A DNA stretch of 64,000 bases from Renibacterium sp. (GTDB lineage Bacteria > Actinomycetota > Actinomycetes > Actinomycetales > Micrococcaceae): the NCBI GenBank assembly GCA_017419405.1, contig JAFOLH010000006.1:434001-498000 (forward strand), read 5' to 3'. The notes below the pieces were generated by a model. It saw only the letters and a list, made by a program, of their open reading frames with translations, was not told the DNA's origin and made no database searches. The translations under genes were made by a program, and so were the position numbers. Of the stretch, positions 40,647 to 48,889 are shown one piece after another. Position 1 is the first letter of the stretch, and each line of letters opens with the position of its first letter.

Positions 40647-43600
40647 GTGCCAGAACAATCCATTCCTCGTTTGACCGAAGAGTTCGGCGGAAACGAATGG
40701 CTCGTCGATGAACTGTACGAAAAGTACCGGCAGGACAAGAACTCGGTGGACGAGAAGTGGTGGCCCCTGTTCGCTTCCATCGACGCCGAGAATTCCGCTG
40801 GTTCCGCAGCCGATGGCGGCAACGGAAAGCATGCTGCGCCAGCCGCCGGCAGCGAACCGCGCCCGGTGACCCGTCCGCTGCCCGTGGTGCCGCAAGCGGC
40901 CCCGGCAACCGAAGCGCCCGCCGCGCCGAGCAAGCCCCCGGCGTCCGCCCCGGCACCGGTTGCCGCCGCAGCACCTGATGCACCGGCTGCCGCCGCGGCC
41001 CCGGAAGCCAAACCGGCCACCCCCGGAGTCCGCGCACCGAAGAGCGCCACCGCCCCCATCCCGGCCCAATTGCCGCCCACCGCGAAGAGCACCGCGGTTC
41101 CGGACGAGGACCGGGTCGACGTGCTGCGCGGTCCGGCCAAGGCCATCGCGACCAACATGATCAGCAGTCTCCAGGTGCCCACCGCAACCAGCGTGCGCGC
41201 GATTCCGGCGAAGTTGCTGATCGACAATCGCCTGGTGATCAACTCGAACCTGGCCCGGGCCCGGGGCGGCAAGGTGTCCTTCACGCACCTGATCGGCTAC
41301 GCGGTGATCCGGGCGCTCAAGCAATTCCCGTCGATGAACGTGCACTATGACGAGGTGGACGGCAAGCCGGTCGCGGTGCAGCCGGCGCACGTGAACTTCG
41401 GCATCGCCATCGACATGCCGAAGCCGGACGGCTCCCGGCTGCTCGTCGTGCCGAACATCAAAAAGGCCGAAACGCTCAGTTTTGCCGAGTTCTGGCACAC
41501 CTATGAAGATCTGATCAAGCGCGCCCGGGCCGGCAAGCTGACCGCCGACGATTACGCCGGCACCACGGTGTCGTTGACCAACCCCGGCGGCATCGGCACC
41601 GTGCATTCGGTGCCCCGGCTCTCCAAAGGCCAGGCGAGCATCATCGGCGTCGGCGCGCTGGACTACCCTGCGGAATTCCAGGGCACCAGCGAACGGATCA
41701 TCGCCAAGAACGCGATCAGCAAAGTCATCACGCTCACCTCGACCTACGACCACCGGGTCATCCAGGGTGCCGGCAGCGGCGAATTCCTCAAGCTCGTGCA
41801 CCAGTTGCTGCTCGGCGCGGACAACTTCTACGACGACATCTTCGAAGCCCTCCGGATCCCGTACGAGCCGGTCCGCTGGAGCCCCGACGTCCAGGTGGAT
41901 CCCTTCGACCAGATCAACAAGGTCGCCCGGATCCAACAGCTGATCCACGCCTACCGGGTACGCGGCCACTTGATGGCGGATACCGATCCGCTCGAGTACG
42001 TCCAGCGCAAGCACCCCGATTTGGATGTGCTCAACCACGGCCTGACCTTGTGGGACCTCGACCGGGAGTGGCCCACCGGCGGCTTCGGCGGCAAGGACAG
42101 CCTGAAGTTCCGGGATATCCTCGGCGTGCTCCGGGACGCTTATTGCCGGACCACCGGCATCGAATACATGCATCTGCAGGATCCGGAACAGCGCAAGTGG
42201 TTCCAGGACGAGCTGGAGCACCCGTATTCCAAGCCCAGCCGCGAAGAGCAGCTGCGGATCGTCTCCAAACTGAATGCCGCTGAGGCCTTCGAAACCTTCT
42301 TGCAGACCAAATTCGTCGGCCAGAAGCGGTTCTCGCTCGAAGGCGGCGAATCCTTGATCCCGTTGTTGGATTCGATCCTTTCCGACGCCGCCGACGACGG
42401 CCTCGACGAGGTTGCGATCGGCATGGCGCACCGTGGCCGGCTGAACGTGCTCACCAATATCGCCGGCAAAACCTATGCCCAGGTTTTCCGCGAGTTCGAA
42501 GGCGTGCAAGACCCGCGCAGCGTGCAGGGGTCCGGCGATGTGAAATACCACTTGGGCACCGAGGGGACCTTCACCTCGGACAGCGGCAACGAAACCAAGG
42601 TCTATTTGGCAGCCAACCCCTCGCACTTGGAAGCCGCCGACGGCGTGCTGGAAGGCATCGTCCGGGCCAAGCAGGACCGGCTCAACCAGGGCGAGGCATT
42701 CCCGGTGCTGCCGGTGCTGATCCACGGCGACGCGGCCTTCGCGGGCCAGGGCGTGGTGGCCGAGACGCTCAACTTGTCCCAGCTTCGCGGTTACCGGACC
42801 GGTGGCACGATCCACGTCGTGGTGAACAACCAGGTCGGATTCACCACTTCGCCGTCCTCCTCGCGCTCGTCGGTCTACTCCACCGACGTGGCGAAGATGA
42901 TCCAGTCCCCGGTGTTCCACGTCAATGGCGATGACCCGGAAGCCGTGGTCCGGGTGGCCCAGATGGCTTACCAGTTCCGCGAGCGCTTCCACAAAGACGT
43001 CGTGATCGATCTGGTCTGTTACCGCCGCCGCGGGCACAACGAGGGCGATGACCCCTCGATGACCCAGCCGATGATGTACAACCTGATCGAAGCCAAGCGC
43101 TCAGTTCGCCGGCTGTACACCGAGTCTCTGATCGGCCGCGGCGACATCACGAGCGAAGAAGCCGAGCAGCTGCTGCGCGATTACCAGGAACGGCTGGAAC
43201 GGGTGTTCGCCGAAACGCACGCGGCGCAGACCTCGCCGATCCCGGTGATCACCTCCGATTCGCAGGCGGTTTCCGACCTGGAACGGCCGATCGCGCAACA
43301 AGCCGATTCCGGCTCCAACACCCCGACCACGACGGCGATCAGCGCCGAGACGCTGGCCAAGGTCGGCGCGGCGCACTTGGCCGTGCCCGAGGGCTTCACC
43401 GTGCACCCGAAGCTCAAGGCGCTGTTGGAGAAGCGCGAAGTCATGTCCCGGGAAGGCGGCATCGATTGGGGCTTCGGCGAATTGGCCGCCTTCGCATCGT
43501 TGCTCATGGAAGGCGTACCGGTCCGGTTGGCCGGGCAGGATTCCCGCCGCGGCACCTTCGTGCAGCGGCACGCGGTCTTCCATGACCGGCTCAACGGCGC

Positions 43601-44480
43601 CGAATGGACCCCGCTTTCCAATTTGACCGAGGACCAGGCGAAGCTGTGGATCTACGATTCGCTGTTGAGCGAATTCGCCGCGATGGCGTTCGAGTACGGT
43701 TACTCGGTGGAGCGCCCGGACGCCTTGGTGCTCTGGGAAGCGCAGTTCGGCGACTTCGCCAATGGTGCGCAGACCGTGGTCGACGAGTTCATTTCCTCGG
43801 CCGAACAGAAATGGGGCCAGCGTTCTTCGTTGACCCTGCTGCTGCCGCACGGTTACGAGGGCCAGGGCCCGGACCACTCCTCGGCCCGGATCGAACGCTA
43901 TTTGCAGATGTGTGCCGAGAACAACATGGTCGTCGCCCAGCCTTCGACTCCGGCGTCGCATTTCCATCTGCTCCGGCGCCAGGCCTTCAGCCGGCCCCGC
44001 AAGCCGCTCATCGTCTTCACGCCGAAGCAATTGCTGCGGTTGAAGGCTGCCGCGTCGCCAGTCGAAGAATTCACCACCGGGACTTTCCGACCGGTGATCG
44101 GCGACGCCCAGTTGCCGGCGACGGCAACCGTGGACCGGGTAGTACTGGTCTCCGGTCGGCTCTACTACGACCTGCTCGCGGCACGGCAGAAGTCCGGAGA
44201 CGAATCAACCGCTCTGGTCCGGGTGGAGCAGCTCTACCCGCTGCCGGTCGAAGAGATCGAAGCCGAACTGGCGAAGTACCCGAATGCCGAGGTCGTCTGG
44301 GCGCAGGACGAGCCGGCCAACCAGGGCCCTTGGCCGTTCATGGGCTTGAACCTGCCGCAGGCTCTGGAACGCGGCGTCCGCCTGGTGTCCCGGGCTGCTT
44401 CGGCGTCCACCGCCACCGGTTCCGCAAAGCGCCATGCGGCTGAGCAGGAACAACTTGTGGGCAAGGTCTTCGCTCGCTGA
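40647..44480 (+). CDS. kgd: Multifunctional 2-oxoglutarate decarboxylase/dehydrogenase E1 with fused E2 catalytic domain
   Basis: A 1277-residue fusion typical of Actinobacteria (mycobacterial KGD, corynebacterial OdhA). N-terminal segment IPRLTEEFGGNEWLVDELY resembles the E1o N terminus; an Ala/Pro-rich linker spans about 55-150; an E2-type acyltransferase domain without lipoyl domain follows (about 160-430; TSTYDHRVIQGAGSGEFL carries the catalytic His). The ThDP-dependent E1 part runs from about 460 (GMAHRGRLNVLTNIAGKT; GDAAFAGQGVVAET). It works with a separate lipoylated E2 and E3 in the TCA cycle. GTG start, with AGAGG about 10 nt upstream. The region upstream holds a weak TTGGAT-N16-TACTAG promoter candidate at 40567-40594. 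Confidence 0.95.
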   Translation: MPEQSIPRLTEEFGGNEWLVDELYEKYRQDKNSVDEKWWPLFASIDAENSAGSAADGGNGKHAAPAAGSEPRPVTRPLPVVPQAAPATEAPAAPSKPPASAPAPVAAAAPDAPAAAAAPEAKPATPGVRAPKSATAPIPAQLPPTAKSTAVPDEDRVDVLRGPAKAIATNMISSLQVPTATSVRAIPAKLLIDNRLVINSNLARARGGKVSFTHLIGYAVIRALKQFPSMNVHYDEVDGKPVAVQPAHVNFGIAIDMPKPDGSRLLVVPNIKKAETLSFAEFWHTYEDLIKRARAGKLTADDYAGTTVSLTNPGGIGTVHSVPRLSKGQASIIGVGALDYPAEFQGTSERIIAKNAISKVITLTSTYDHRVIQGAGSGEFLKLVHQLLLGADNFYDDIFEALRIPYEPVRWSPDVQVDPFDQINKVARIQQLIHAYRVRGHLMADTDPLEYVQRKHPDLDVLNHGLTLWDLDREWPTGGFGGKDSLKFRDILGVLRDAYCRTTGIEYMHLQDPEQRKWFQDELEHPYSKPSREEQLRIVSKLNAAEAFETFLQTKFVGQKRFSLEGGESLIPLLDSILSDAADDGLDEVAIGMAHRGRLNVLTNIAGKTYAQVFREFEGVQDPRSVQGSGDVKYHLGTEGTFTSDSGNETKVYLAANPSHLEAADGVLEGIVRAKQDRLNQGEAFPVLPVLIHGDAAFAGQGVVAETLNLSQLRGYRTGGTIHVVVNNQVGFTTSPSSSRSSVYSTDVAKMIQSPVFHVNGDDPEAVVRVAQMAYQFRERFHKDVVIDLVCYRRRGHNEGDDPSMTQPMMYNLIEAKRSVRRLYTESLIGRGDITSEEAEQLLRDYQERLERVFAETHAAQTSPIPVITSDSQAVSDLERPIAQQADSGSNTPTTTAISAETLAKVGAAHLAVPEGFTVHPKLKALLEKREVMSREGGIDWGFGELAAFASLLMEGVPVRLAGQDSRRGTFVQRHAVFHDRLNGAEWTPLSNLTEDQAKLWIYDSLLSEFAAMAFEYGYSVERPDALVLWEAQFGDFANGAQTVVDEFISSAEQKWGQRSSLTLLLPHGYEGQGPDHSSARIERYLQMCAENNMVVAQPSTPASHFHLLRRQAFSRPRKPLIVFTPKQLLRLKAAASPVEEFTTGTFRPVIGDAQLPATATVDRVVLVSGRLYYDLLAARQKSGDESTALVRVEQLYPLPVEEIEAELAKYPNAEVVWAQDEPANQGPWPFMGLNLPQALERGVRLVSRAASASTATGSAKRHAAEQEQLVGKVFAR

Positions 44481-44486
44481 CCCACT

Positions 44487-44525
44487 GCCGATGCCCAGTC
44501 CGCACGTTGCGGACTGGGCATCGGC
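44487..44525. terminator. Hairpin after kgd
   Basis: A perfect 18-bp inverted repeat (GCCGATGCCCAGTCCGCA and its complement) around CGT, 6 nt after the kgd stop. No T tract follows, so it may act as an mRNA 3'-end stabiliser or a Rho-aided terminator. Confidence 0.6.
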
Positions 44526-44586
44526 GTGTCCGGACGAGTACTGTTCAAAACATCCGAAAGCCATAAAGAACGAAAAGTAGGTAAGT

Positions 44587-45186
44587 GTGGAGCAGAGGAA
44601 GATCCGTCTGGCTGCAGTCGGCGACGAGCTGCTTGCCGGCCATGGCGACCCGAGGGCTTTGGGCTGGATCGGCAGAGTACTGGCACGCACTCCGCAAGAA
44701 GAGATCTCGCTTGAACCCTATTCGCTGGCCTGCCCGCAGGAGGGCACCGAAGCCCTGGCGGCCCGGTGGCTCTCCGAATCGGGCCGGCGCTTCGATGATT
44801 TCCATGAGAACCGGCTGATCATCGGTCTCTCCGACCGGGACATCGAGCTGGGCCTGTCCACCGCTCGGAGCCGGCTCAACCTGGCCAACATCCTCGATGG
44901 CGCAGCGCAGCTGAGCGTCCCGGTATTCGTGGTCGGACCGCCGCCGGGCTTGGACCAGAGCGCCAACCGCAAGCTCAGCGAACTCAATACCGCGTTCGCC
45001 GATGTGACCACCCGGCGTCGGCACGTTTACGTGGACACCTTCTCGCCGTTGCTCAACCACGAACAGTGGCGTACCGATCTGGCCGCGAACGGCGGAACGC
45101 CCGGGCAGGCCGGTTACGGCCTGATGGCTTGGCTGGTGCTGCACCGCGGCTGGTTCCAGTGGCTGGGGATCCCCGACTCCGTCTGA
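44587..45186 (+). CDS. SGNH/GDSL-fold protein lacking catalytic residues
   Basis: A 199-residue SGNH-hydrolase-like protein. Block I reads AAVGDELLAGHGDPRALGW: the GDS(L) nucleophile Ser is Glu. Block V, normally D-G-x-H-P-x-x-x-G-Y, reads AANGGTPGQAGYGLMAW: both the catalytic Asp and His are replaced (Asn, Thr). Other blocks are kept (VPVFVVGPPPGLDQSANRK). The protein therefore keeps the fold but probably not esterase activity. GTG start with AGG 6 nt upstream. There is no signal peptide or TM helix, so it is cytosolic. It stands alone between the kgd hairpin and a large palindrome. Fold assignment is by motif. Confidence 0.75.
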   Translation: MEQRKIRLAAVGDELLAGHGDPRALGWIGRVLARTPQEEISLEPYSLACPQEGTEALAARWLSESGRRFDDFHENRLIIGLSDRDIELGLSTARSRLNLANILDGAAQLSVPVFVVGPPPGLDQSANRKLSELNTAFADVTTRRRHVYVDTFSPLLNHEQWRTDLAANGGTPGQAGYGLMAWLVLHRGWFQWLGIPDSV

Positions 45187-45206
45187 GCGTCCACGAGAAA
45201 CCACAG

Positions 45207-45280
45207 GCGCTGCCGCGCAACGAAATACCGTGCGCACCCGGAATTCCGGGTGCGCACGGTATTTCGTTGTGCGCTGCCGC
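45207..45280. repeat. 52-bp perfect palindrome flanked by 10-bp direct repeats
   Basis: A perfect, loop-free palindrome at 45218-45269 centred on GAATTC, with arms containing ACGAAATACCGTGCGCACCC and its complement. On both sides lies GCGCTGCCGC in the same orientation (45207-45216 and 45271-45280), as a target-site duplication would leave. It sits 20 nt after the GDSL-like gene and could act as a terminator in RNA. Whether it is a mobile palindromic element or a chance arrangement cannot be told here. Confidence 0.7.
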
Positions 45281-45323
45281 TCGTCTCCGGCCGCAACAAC
45301 TCCGGGCGACCCGGAAAACCAAA

Positions 45324-45390
45324 GACGCGATATATCTTGACCTTGCCCTAGACGCGTTATATCGTGAACACATAAACGCGATATAACGCG
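45324..45390. promoter_or_regulatory. Three related operator-like sites and promoter before the DUF4097-PadR operon
   Basis: Three related AT-rich elements occur at 45325-45336 (ACGCGATATATC), 45352-45366 (ACGCGTTATATCGTG, whose complement contains CGATATAACGCG) and 45376-45390 (ACGCGATATAACGCG). They surround a -35-like TTGACC at 45337-45342 and end 14 nt before the first ATG. Spacing is about 25 bp. They are good candidates for binding by the PadR regulator encoded at the end of the operon. Confidence 0.65.
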
Positions 45391-45404
45391 ACCTAGGAGG
45401 AACC

Positions 45405-46250
45405 ATGGAACAACAAGATCCAACCGAATTCGTGCCGTCGGCGGCGCACTGGAGCCTGGACTCCGCGCAGACCATCGACATCGACGACGTCCGAGAACTC
45501 AAAGTCGCGATCGTCGGTGGCCGGCTCGACGTGATCACCCACGACGAACCGGTGACCCGGGTGGAAGTCGCCCAGATCAGCGGCACCAACTTGGAAATCG
45601 GGCTGCGCAATGGAGTGCTGCACGTCGAACACCGGGATCAGAATCCGTTGGGCTGGCTCAAGCGGCTCGGCAGCATGACCAACCAACGGATCATCGTGAG
45701 CATCGCGGTACCTGCCGGAACCCCGGTGCGCGCCTCCACGGTCAACGGCGAAGGCCTGATCAGCGGAATCCAGGCGGACAGCGAGCTGAGCACGGTCTCC
45801 GGTTCGATCATCGCCGACGGCACCCGCGGAGACCTCGAAGTGGATACGGTGAGCGGGGAAATCATCGTGCGCGGCCATTCCGGCCGCTTCGGCGCAAAAA
45901 GCGTTAGCGGCGAAATCACCGCGTCCGGCGAGCTCATGGGCGTGCGCGCCAAGACCGTCAGCGGGGATCTGGGCTTCGATTTCCACGGCTCCCCCGACGT
46001 TTTGGACTTGACCAGCGTCTCCGGAGACGTGACCGTCCGGGTGCCGGCTGCAGTGGGCGCCGCACTCGATCTGAAAACCGTGTCCGGCCGGGTGATCCTG
46101 GACGACCAGAAGTTCACCGGCACCGGTCAAAAGGTCAGAACCAGCTCCGGCCCGGCACAGCCGCAATTGCGGATCTCCGGCAATTCGGTTTCCGGGGACA
46201 TTTCGGTGGTCCATGCGATTCCGGCCGAATCCGAAGGAGCCGGCGCATGA
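45405..46250 (+). CDS. DUF4097-type beta-helical protein (first copy)
   Basis: A 281-residue protein. WSLDSAQTIDIDDVRELKV is followed by repeated short beta-strand units with V-S-G or T-V-S-G turns (DTVSGEIIV, KSVSGEITA, KTVSGDLGF, TSVSGDVTV, KTVSGRVIL), the mark of DUF4097 'toastrack' right-handed beta-helices. There is no signal peptide or TM segment. In many bacteria these proteins are paired with PadR regulators and are thought to scaffold or sense envelope state; the function is unknown. RBS AGGAGG is 4 nt before the ATG. Overlaps the next, paralogous gene by 4 nt. Confidence 0.85.
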   Translation: MEQQDPTEFVPSAAHWSLDSAQTIDIDDVRELKVAIVGGRLDVITHDEPVTRVEVAQISGTNLEIGLRNGVLHVEHRDQNPLGWLKRLGSMTNQRIIVSIAVPAGTPVRASTVNGEGLISGIQADSELSTVSGSIIADGTRGDLEVDTVSGEIIVRGHSGRFGAKSVSGEITASGELMGVRAKTVSGDLGFDFHGSPDVLDLTSVSGDVTVRVPAAVGAALDLKTVSGRVILDDQKFTGTGQKVRTSSGPAQPQLRISGNSVSGDISVVHAIPAESEGAGA

Positions 46251-47086
46251 GCGGGAACCATTGGAGCATCGAGACCCCGCAGACCTTGGAGATCGACGAC
46301 ATCCGGAGCATCAAGTTGGCCGCGGTGTCCGGCCGGTTCGACGTGGTGGCCCACGACGAACCGGTAGCCCGGATCACGATCAGCGAGCTCGAGGGCGATC
46401 CCTTGGAAATCCATGCCGACGCCGGCCATCTGGAAATCCGGCATGGCCTTCACGACGCCGCGCGCTGGTTGAACAAGCGCCATCCGAGCGACCCCGGCAA
46501 CCAGTTCGACCAGCCCAATCGGTTCGACCAGCCCAACCGTTTGGTGATCACGATCGCGGTTCCGGCCGGCACCGACGTCGATGCCGGAACCGTCAGCGGC
46601 GACGGCCTGGTCTCCGGGCTGGCCGGTCGGATCAGGGTCTCGTCGGTCTCCGGTTCGGTAATCAGCGATTCGACCGAGGGTTCCTTGGGTGCGAATACGG
46701 TCTCCGGCGAGGCGATTGTGCGCAATCACAGCGGAGACCTTGCGCTCAACTCGGTTTCCGGCGAGCTCACCGCTTCCGGAAATCTCGCCGGAATCAAAGC
46801 GAACTCCGGCACCGGGGACATGACCTTCGATTGCTGGGGGCCGGTCCGGAAGATCTCCACCAATTCGGTATCGGGCGCGGTGCTGATCCGGCTTCCCGAG
46901 GATCTGGGCGTCGATTTGTCGGTCACCTCGGTGGCCAGCCAGATCACGGTCGATGAGGAGAACTTCAAGGTACTGGGCAACACCAAGCGCAGTTTCGGCG
47001 AGCGGTCCGCCAACTCGGTGCAGATCGGCTGCATTTCGGTGTCCGGCGCCGTCTCGGTGTTCCACCGGATCAAGGAGGCCAGCTGA
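46247..47086 (+). CDS. DUF4097-type beta-helical protein (second copy)
   Basis: A 279-residue paralogue of the preceding protein, with the same layout: WSIETPQTLEIDDIRSIKL, an N-terminal beta domain ending near residue 85, an extra PNRFDQPNRFDQPNRL-type short repeat near residue 88, then the V-S-G repeat region (SSVSGSVIS, NTVSGEAIV, NSVSGELTA, NSVSGAVLI). Overlapping starts (ATGA before it; TGATG after it) put it in one tightly coupled unit with the first copy and the PadR gene. The pair probably arose by tandem duplication and may form a heteromer. The function is unknown. Confidence 0.85.
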   Translation: MSGNHWSIETPQTLEIDDIRSIKLAAVSGRFDVVAHDEPVARITISELEGDPLEIHADAGHLEIRHGLHDAARWLNKRHPSDPGNQFDQPNRFDQPNRLVITIAVPAGTDVDAGTVSGDGLVSGLAGRIRVSSVSGSVISDSTEGSLGANTVSGEAIVRNHSGDLALNSVSGELTASGNLAGIKANSGTGDMTFDCWGPVRKISTNSVSGAVLIRLPEDLGVDLSVTSVASQITVDEENFKVLGNTKRSFGERSANSVQIGCISVSGAVSVFHRIKEAS

Positions 47087-47733
47087 TGCCCCCGGTTTTC
47101 GCGCACGGTGCGCTGCGGCTGTATCTGCTGGCGCTGCTCGAGGAAGGCCCGAAACACGGCTACGACGTGATCCGGGCGCTCAGCGACCGGTTCGGCGGCA
47201 CTTATTCGCCGAGCGCCGGCACGGTCTACCCGCGCCTGGCGAAACTTGAAGAAGAAGGCCTGGTGGCCACCGCCGCCGATGGACGTCGGACGGTGTATCA
47301 GATCACCGATGCCGGACGGGCCGAGGTGGCCGCCCGCCGCACCGAACTCGACGAAGTCGAGCAGGACATTTCGGCTTCGGTCCGACGGCTGGCCGACGAT
47401 CTGCGCCAAGACATCCGGACGAACATGAAAGGCTTGCGTGCTGATTTGGCGGCGACCGCGGAAGCGGCCCGGAGCGTGGCCCGGAAGATGCCCGAAGCCG
47501 GGCGCTATTCCCCCACCAACCAACGGCTGCTCAAAGAAGCCGAAATGCTGCTGCAGACCTTCCGCGATGAGATGCGGGTCGAACTGCGGCAGTATGCCCG
47601 GCAGGATGTGCTCAGCGACATCACTTTGGAAACCATCCGAACGGTTCTGGACCAAGCAGCAATTGCGATCCGGACCACGCTCGGCGACCCGAAGGACCAA
47701 CGCAATCCGGCAACACAACCCCGAGAGGACTAG
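47086..47733 (+). CDS. PadR-family transcriptional regulator
   Basis: A 215-residue regulator. Residues 8-85 form the PadR winged helix (LRLYLLALLEEGPKHGYDVI, GTYSPSAGTVYPRLAKLEEE). An extended helical C-terminal part (about 90-205) is longer than that of minimal PadR proteins and is probably a coiled-coil dimerisation region. It overlaps the preceding DUF4097 gene by 1 nt. PadR repressors usually control the operon they sit in; the repeated sites upstream of the first gene are the likely targets. The ligand is unknown. Confidence 0.9.
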   Translation: MPPVFAHGALRLYLLALLEEGPKHGYDVIRALSDRFGGTYSPSAGTVYPRLAKLEEEGLVATAADGRRTVYQITDAGRAEVAARRTELDEVEQDISASVRRLADDLRQDIRTNMKGLRADLAATAEAARSVARKMPEAGRYSPTNQRLLKEAEMLLQTFRDEMRVELRQYARQDVLSDITLETIRTVLDQAAIAIRTTLGDPKDQRNPATQPRED

Positions 47734-47735
47734 CC

Positions 47736-47897
47736 ATGCACCTCGCCCGGAACTATCTGGCACCGCGGCGCATCGATACCGCAACCCGGCGGAATCGGCA
47801 GAACCTCCCCGGCACGGCGGTCCCGGACTTCCGGCTGATCGCCGACCGGGACGCCGCCTCGGCGGCACTCATCGTCGCCTACCAGCTGCCCGGTTGA
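47736..47897 (+). CDS. Small hypothetical protein
   Basis: A 53-residue frame that begins 2 nt after the padR stop, with GAGAGG 7 nt before its ATG, so it is well placed for translation as a fourth operon gene. The sequence (MHLARNYLAPRR...VAYQLPG) is basic at the N terminus and has no family match known to me. The same frame stays open beyond its TGA through to the lipoprotein gene, so it could also be a remnant. From here to 48086 I see no other gene or clear site. Confidence 0.35.
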   Translation: MHLARNYLAPRRIDTATRRNRQNLPGTAVPDFRLIADRDAASAALIVAYQLPG

Positions 47898-48086
47898 GCC
47901 CGGGAAGGCACCGCCGACGGCATTCGCTTCGAAAATAGCCTCTTGAGCCCGGATTCGGTGCCCGAGTCCGTCGCGTGGGACCGCGCAGAACCGGTCCCCG
48001 AGGTCCCGCTCCCCCAAAGGCAACGATTCCGCGACGAATCACCGGTCCGACTGTCCGATCGCGGCGAGCTCGCCAATAATGGGCAG

Positions 48087-48584
48087 ATGAGGGCTCGGCG
48101 CACTTCCGGTGTTTTTGTCGGCGATTGGCGCTCGTTGCTGATCGTGCCGGCCAGCATTGCCTTGGCCGCCGGTTCGCTTGCCGGATGCACAAGGCCGCCC
48201 GGCAGCTTGCCGCCCTGCGGCCCGCCGGCCTTTTCGGTGAATCCGTCCAGTGCGAAAGTCGGCGAGCAGGTGACGGTCAGCGCGCCAGATGCCACGTGCA
48301 ACCCGCGATACGGCACAGCTGCCCGGATCCAGGTGACCGTCACCGACGCGATGCAGGCGGAAATCCTCAGCACCATTGCGCCGATGAACGATGCCGGCGG
48401 CTTCAGTTTCAGCTTCGAAGTCCCGGCAGGAGCGGCTGCCGGCGAGGCAGCGGTGAGCGCCGTGCCCTACAACATCGATTGGTGCGATGACACCGGCAAA
48501 AACAACCGCGCGGCCGGGACGGCGGAGGCCATGCAACGCGCATCGTGCGCGATGCCGGTGTCCCCGCTGCAAGTCACCCCTTAG
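48087..48584 (+). CDS. Putative lipoprotein
   Basis: A 165-residue predicted lipoprotein: basic start MRARRTSGVF, hydrophobic LLIVPASIALAAGSLAGC with the lipobox Cys near residue 33, then a mature domain with VNPSSAKVGEQVTVSAPDAT, which looks like an Ig-like/IPT beta-sandwich. Four further cysteines could form disulfides. The ribosome site is weak and upstream in-frame starts exist; this ATG is chosen because it gives a proper signal peptide. No neighbour suggests a function. Confidence 0.6.
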   Translation: MRARRTSGVFVGDWRSLLIVPASIALAAGSLAGCTRPPGSLPPCGPPAFSVNPSSAKVGEQVTVSAPDATCNPRYGTAARIQVTVTDAMQAEILSTIAPMNDAGGFSFSFEVPAGAAAGEAAVSAVPYNIDWCDDTGKNNRAAGTAEAMQRASCAMPVSPLQVTP

Positions 48585-48719
48585 CCTCGATCGACCCAGC
48601 CACCGGATTCCCGGTTAGGCCCAGCGCGGAAGGTGTGAAAGACTTGTATCCGAATCTTTTCAGGTCCGTTTCGAGGACCTGCTCGAAGTTTCAGCATCGA
48701 TAGAGGAATGGAGGCTGCT

Positions 48720-48794
48720 ATGTCCAAGCGTGCACGCAAGCGTCGTGACCGGAAGCGTGGCGGCGCGAACCACGGTAAGCGCCCCAACACCTGA
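48720..48794 (+). CDS. 50S ribosomal protein bL37 (24 residues)
   Basis: A 24-residue, very basic protein (MSKRARKRRDRKRGG, then ending ANHGKRPNT). The A-N-H-G-K-R-P-N ending and length match bL37, the small actinobacterial large-subunit protein first seen in mycobacterial ribosome structures. Strong GGAGG 5 nt before the ATG and a good terminator 8 nt after the stop support a single expressed gene. A CAGGTCC/GGACCTG hairpin lies in its leader at 48661-48681. It is convergent with the rsrA-sigR pair, a neighbourhood also seen in other actinobacteria. It is easily missed by gene callers. Confidence 0.85.
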   Translation: MSKRARKRRDRKRGGANHGKRPNT

Positions 48795-48802
48795 GACGTG
48801 AG

Positions 48803-48838
48803 AAAACCCCTGCTGCCATCAGGCCGCAGGGGTTTTTT
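48803..48838 (+). terminator. Rho-independent terminator after bL37
   Basis: AAAACCCCTGC pairs with GCAGGGGTTTT around a 12-nt loop and runs into six T. A clean intrinsic terminator; the A-rich left arm could also serve the convergent rsrA transcript. Confidence 0.85.
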
Positions 48839-48889
48839 CTTGCCCGGATCAGGCCGGTGCGCCGACCACCGGGTCAGGCTACCACCGGG

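Noticed and set aside
47895-47897. Possible in-frame selenocysteine UGA
   Set aside because: No selenoprotein family similarity and no recognised SECIS-like hairpin; a normal stop is simpler.
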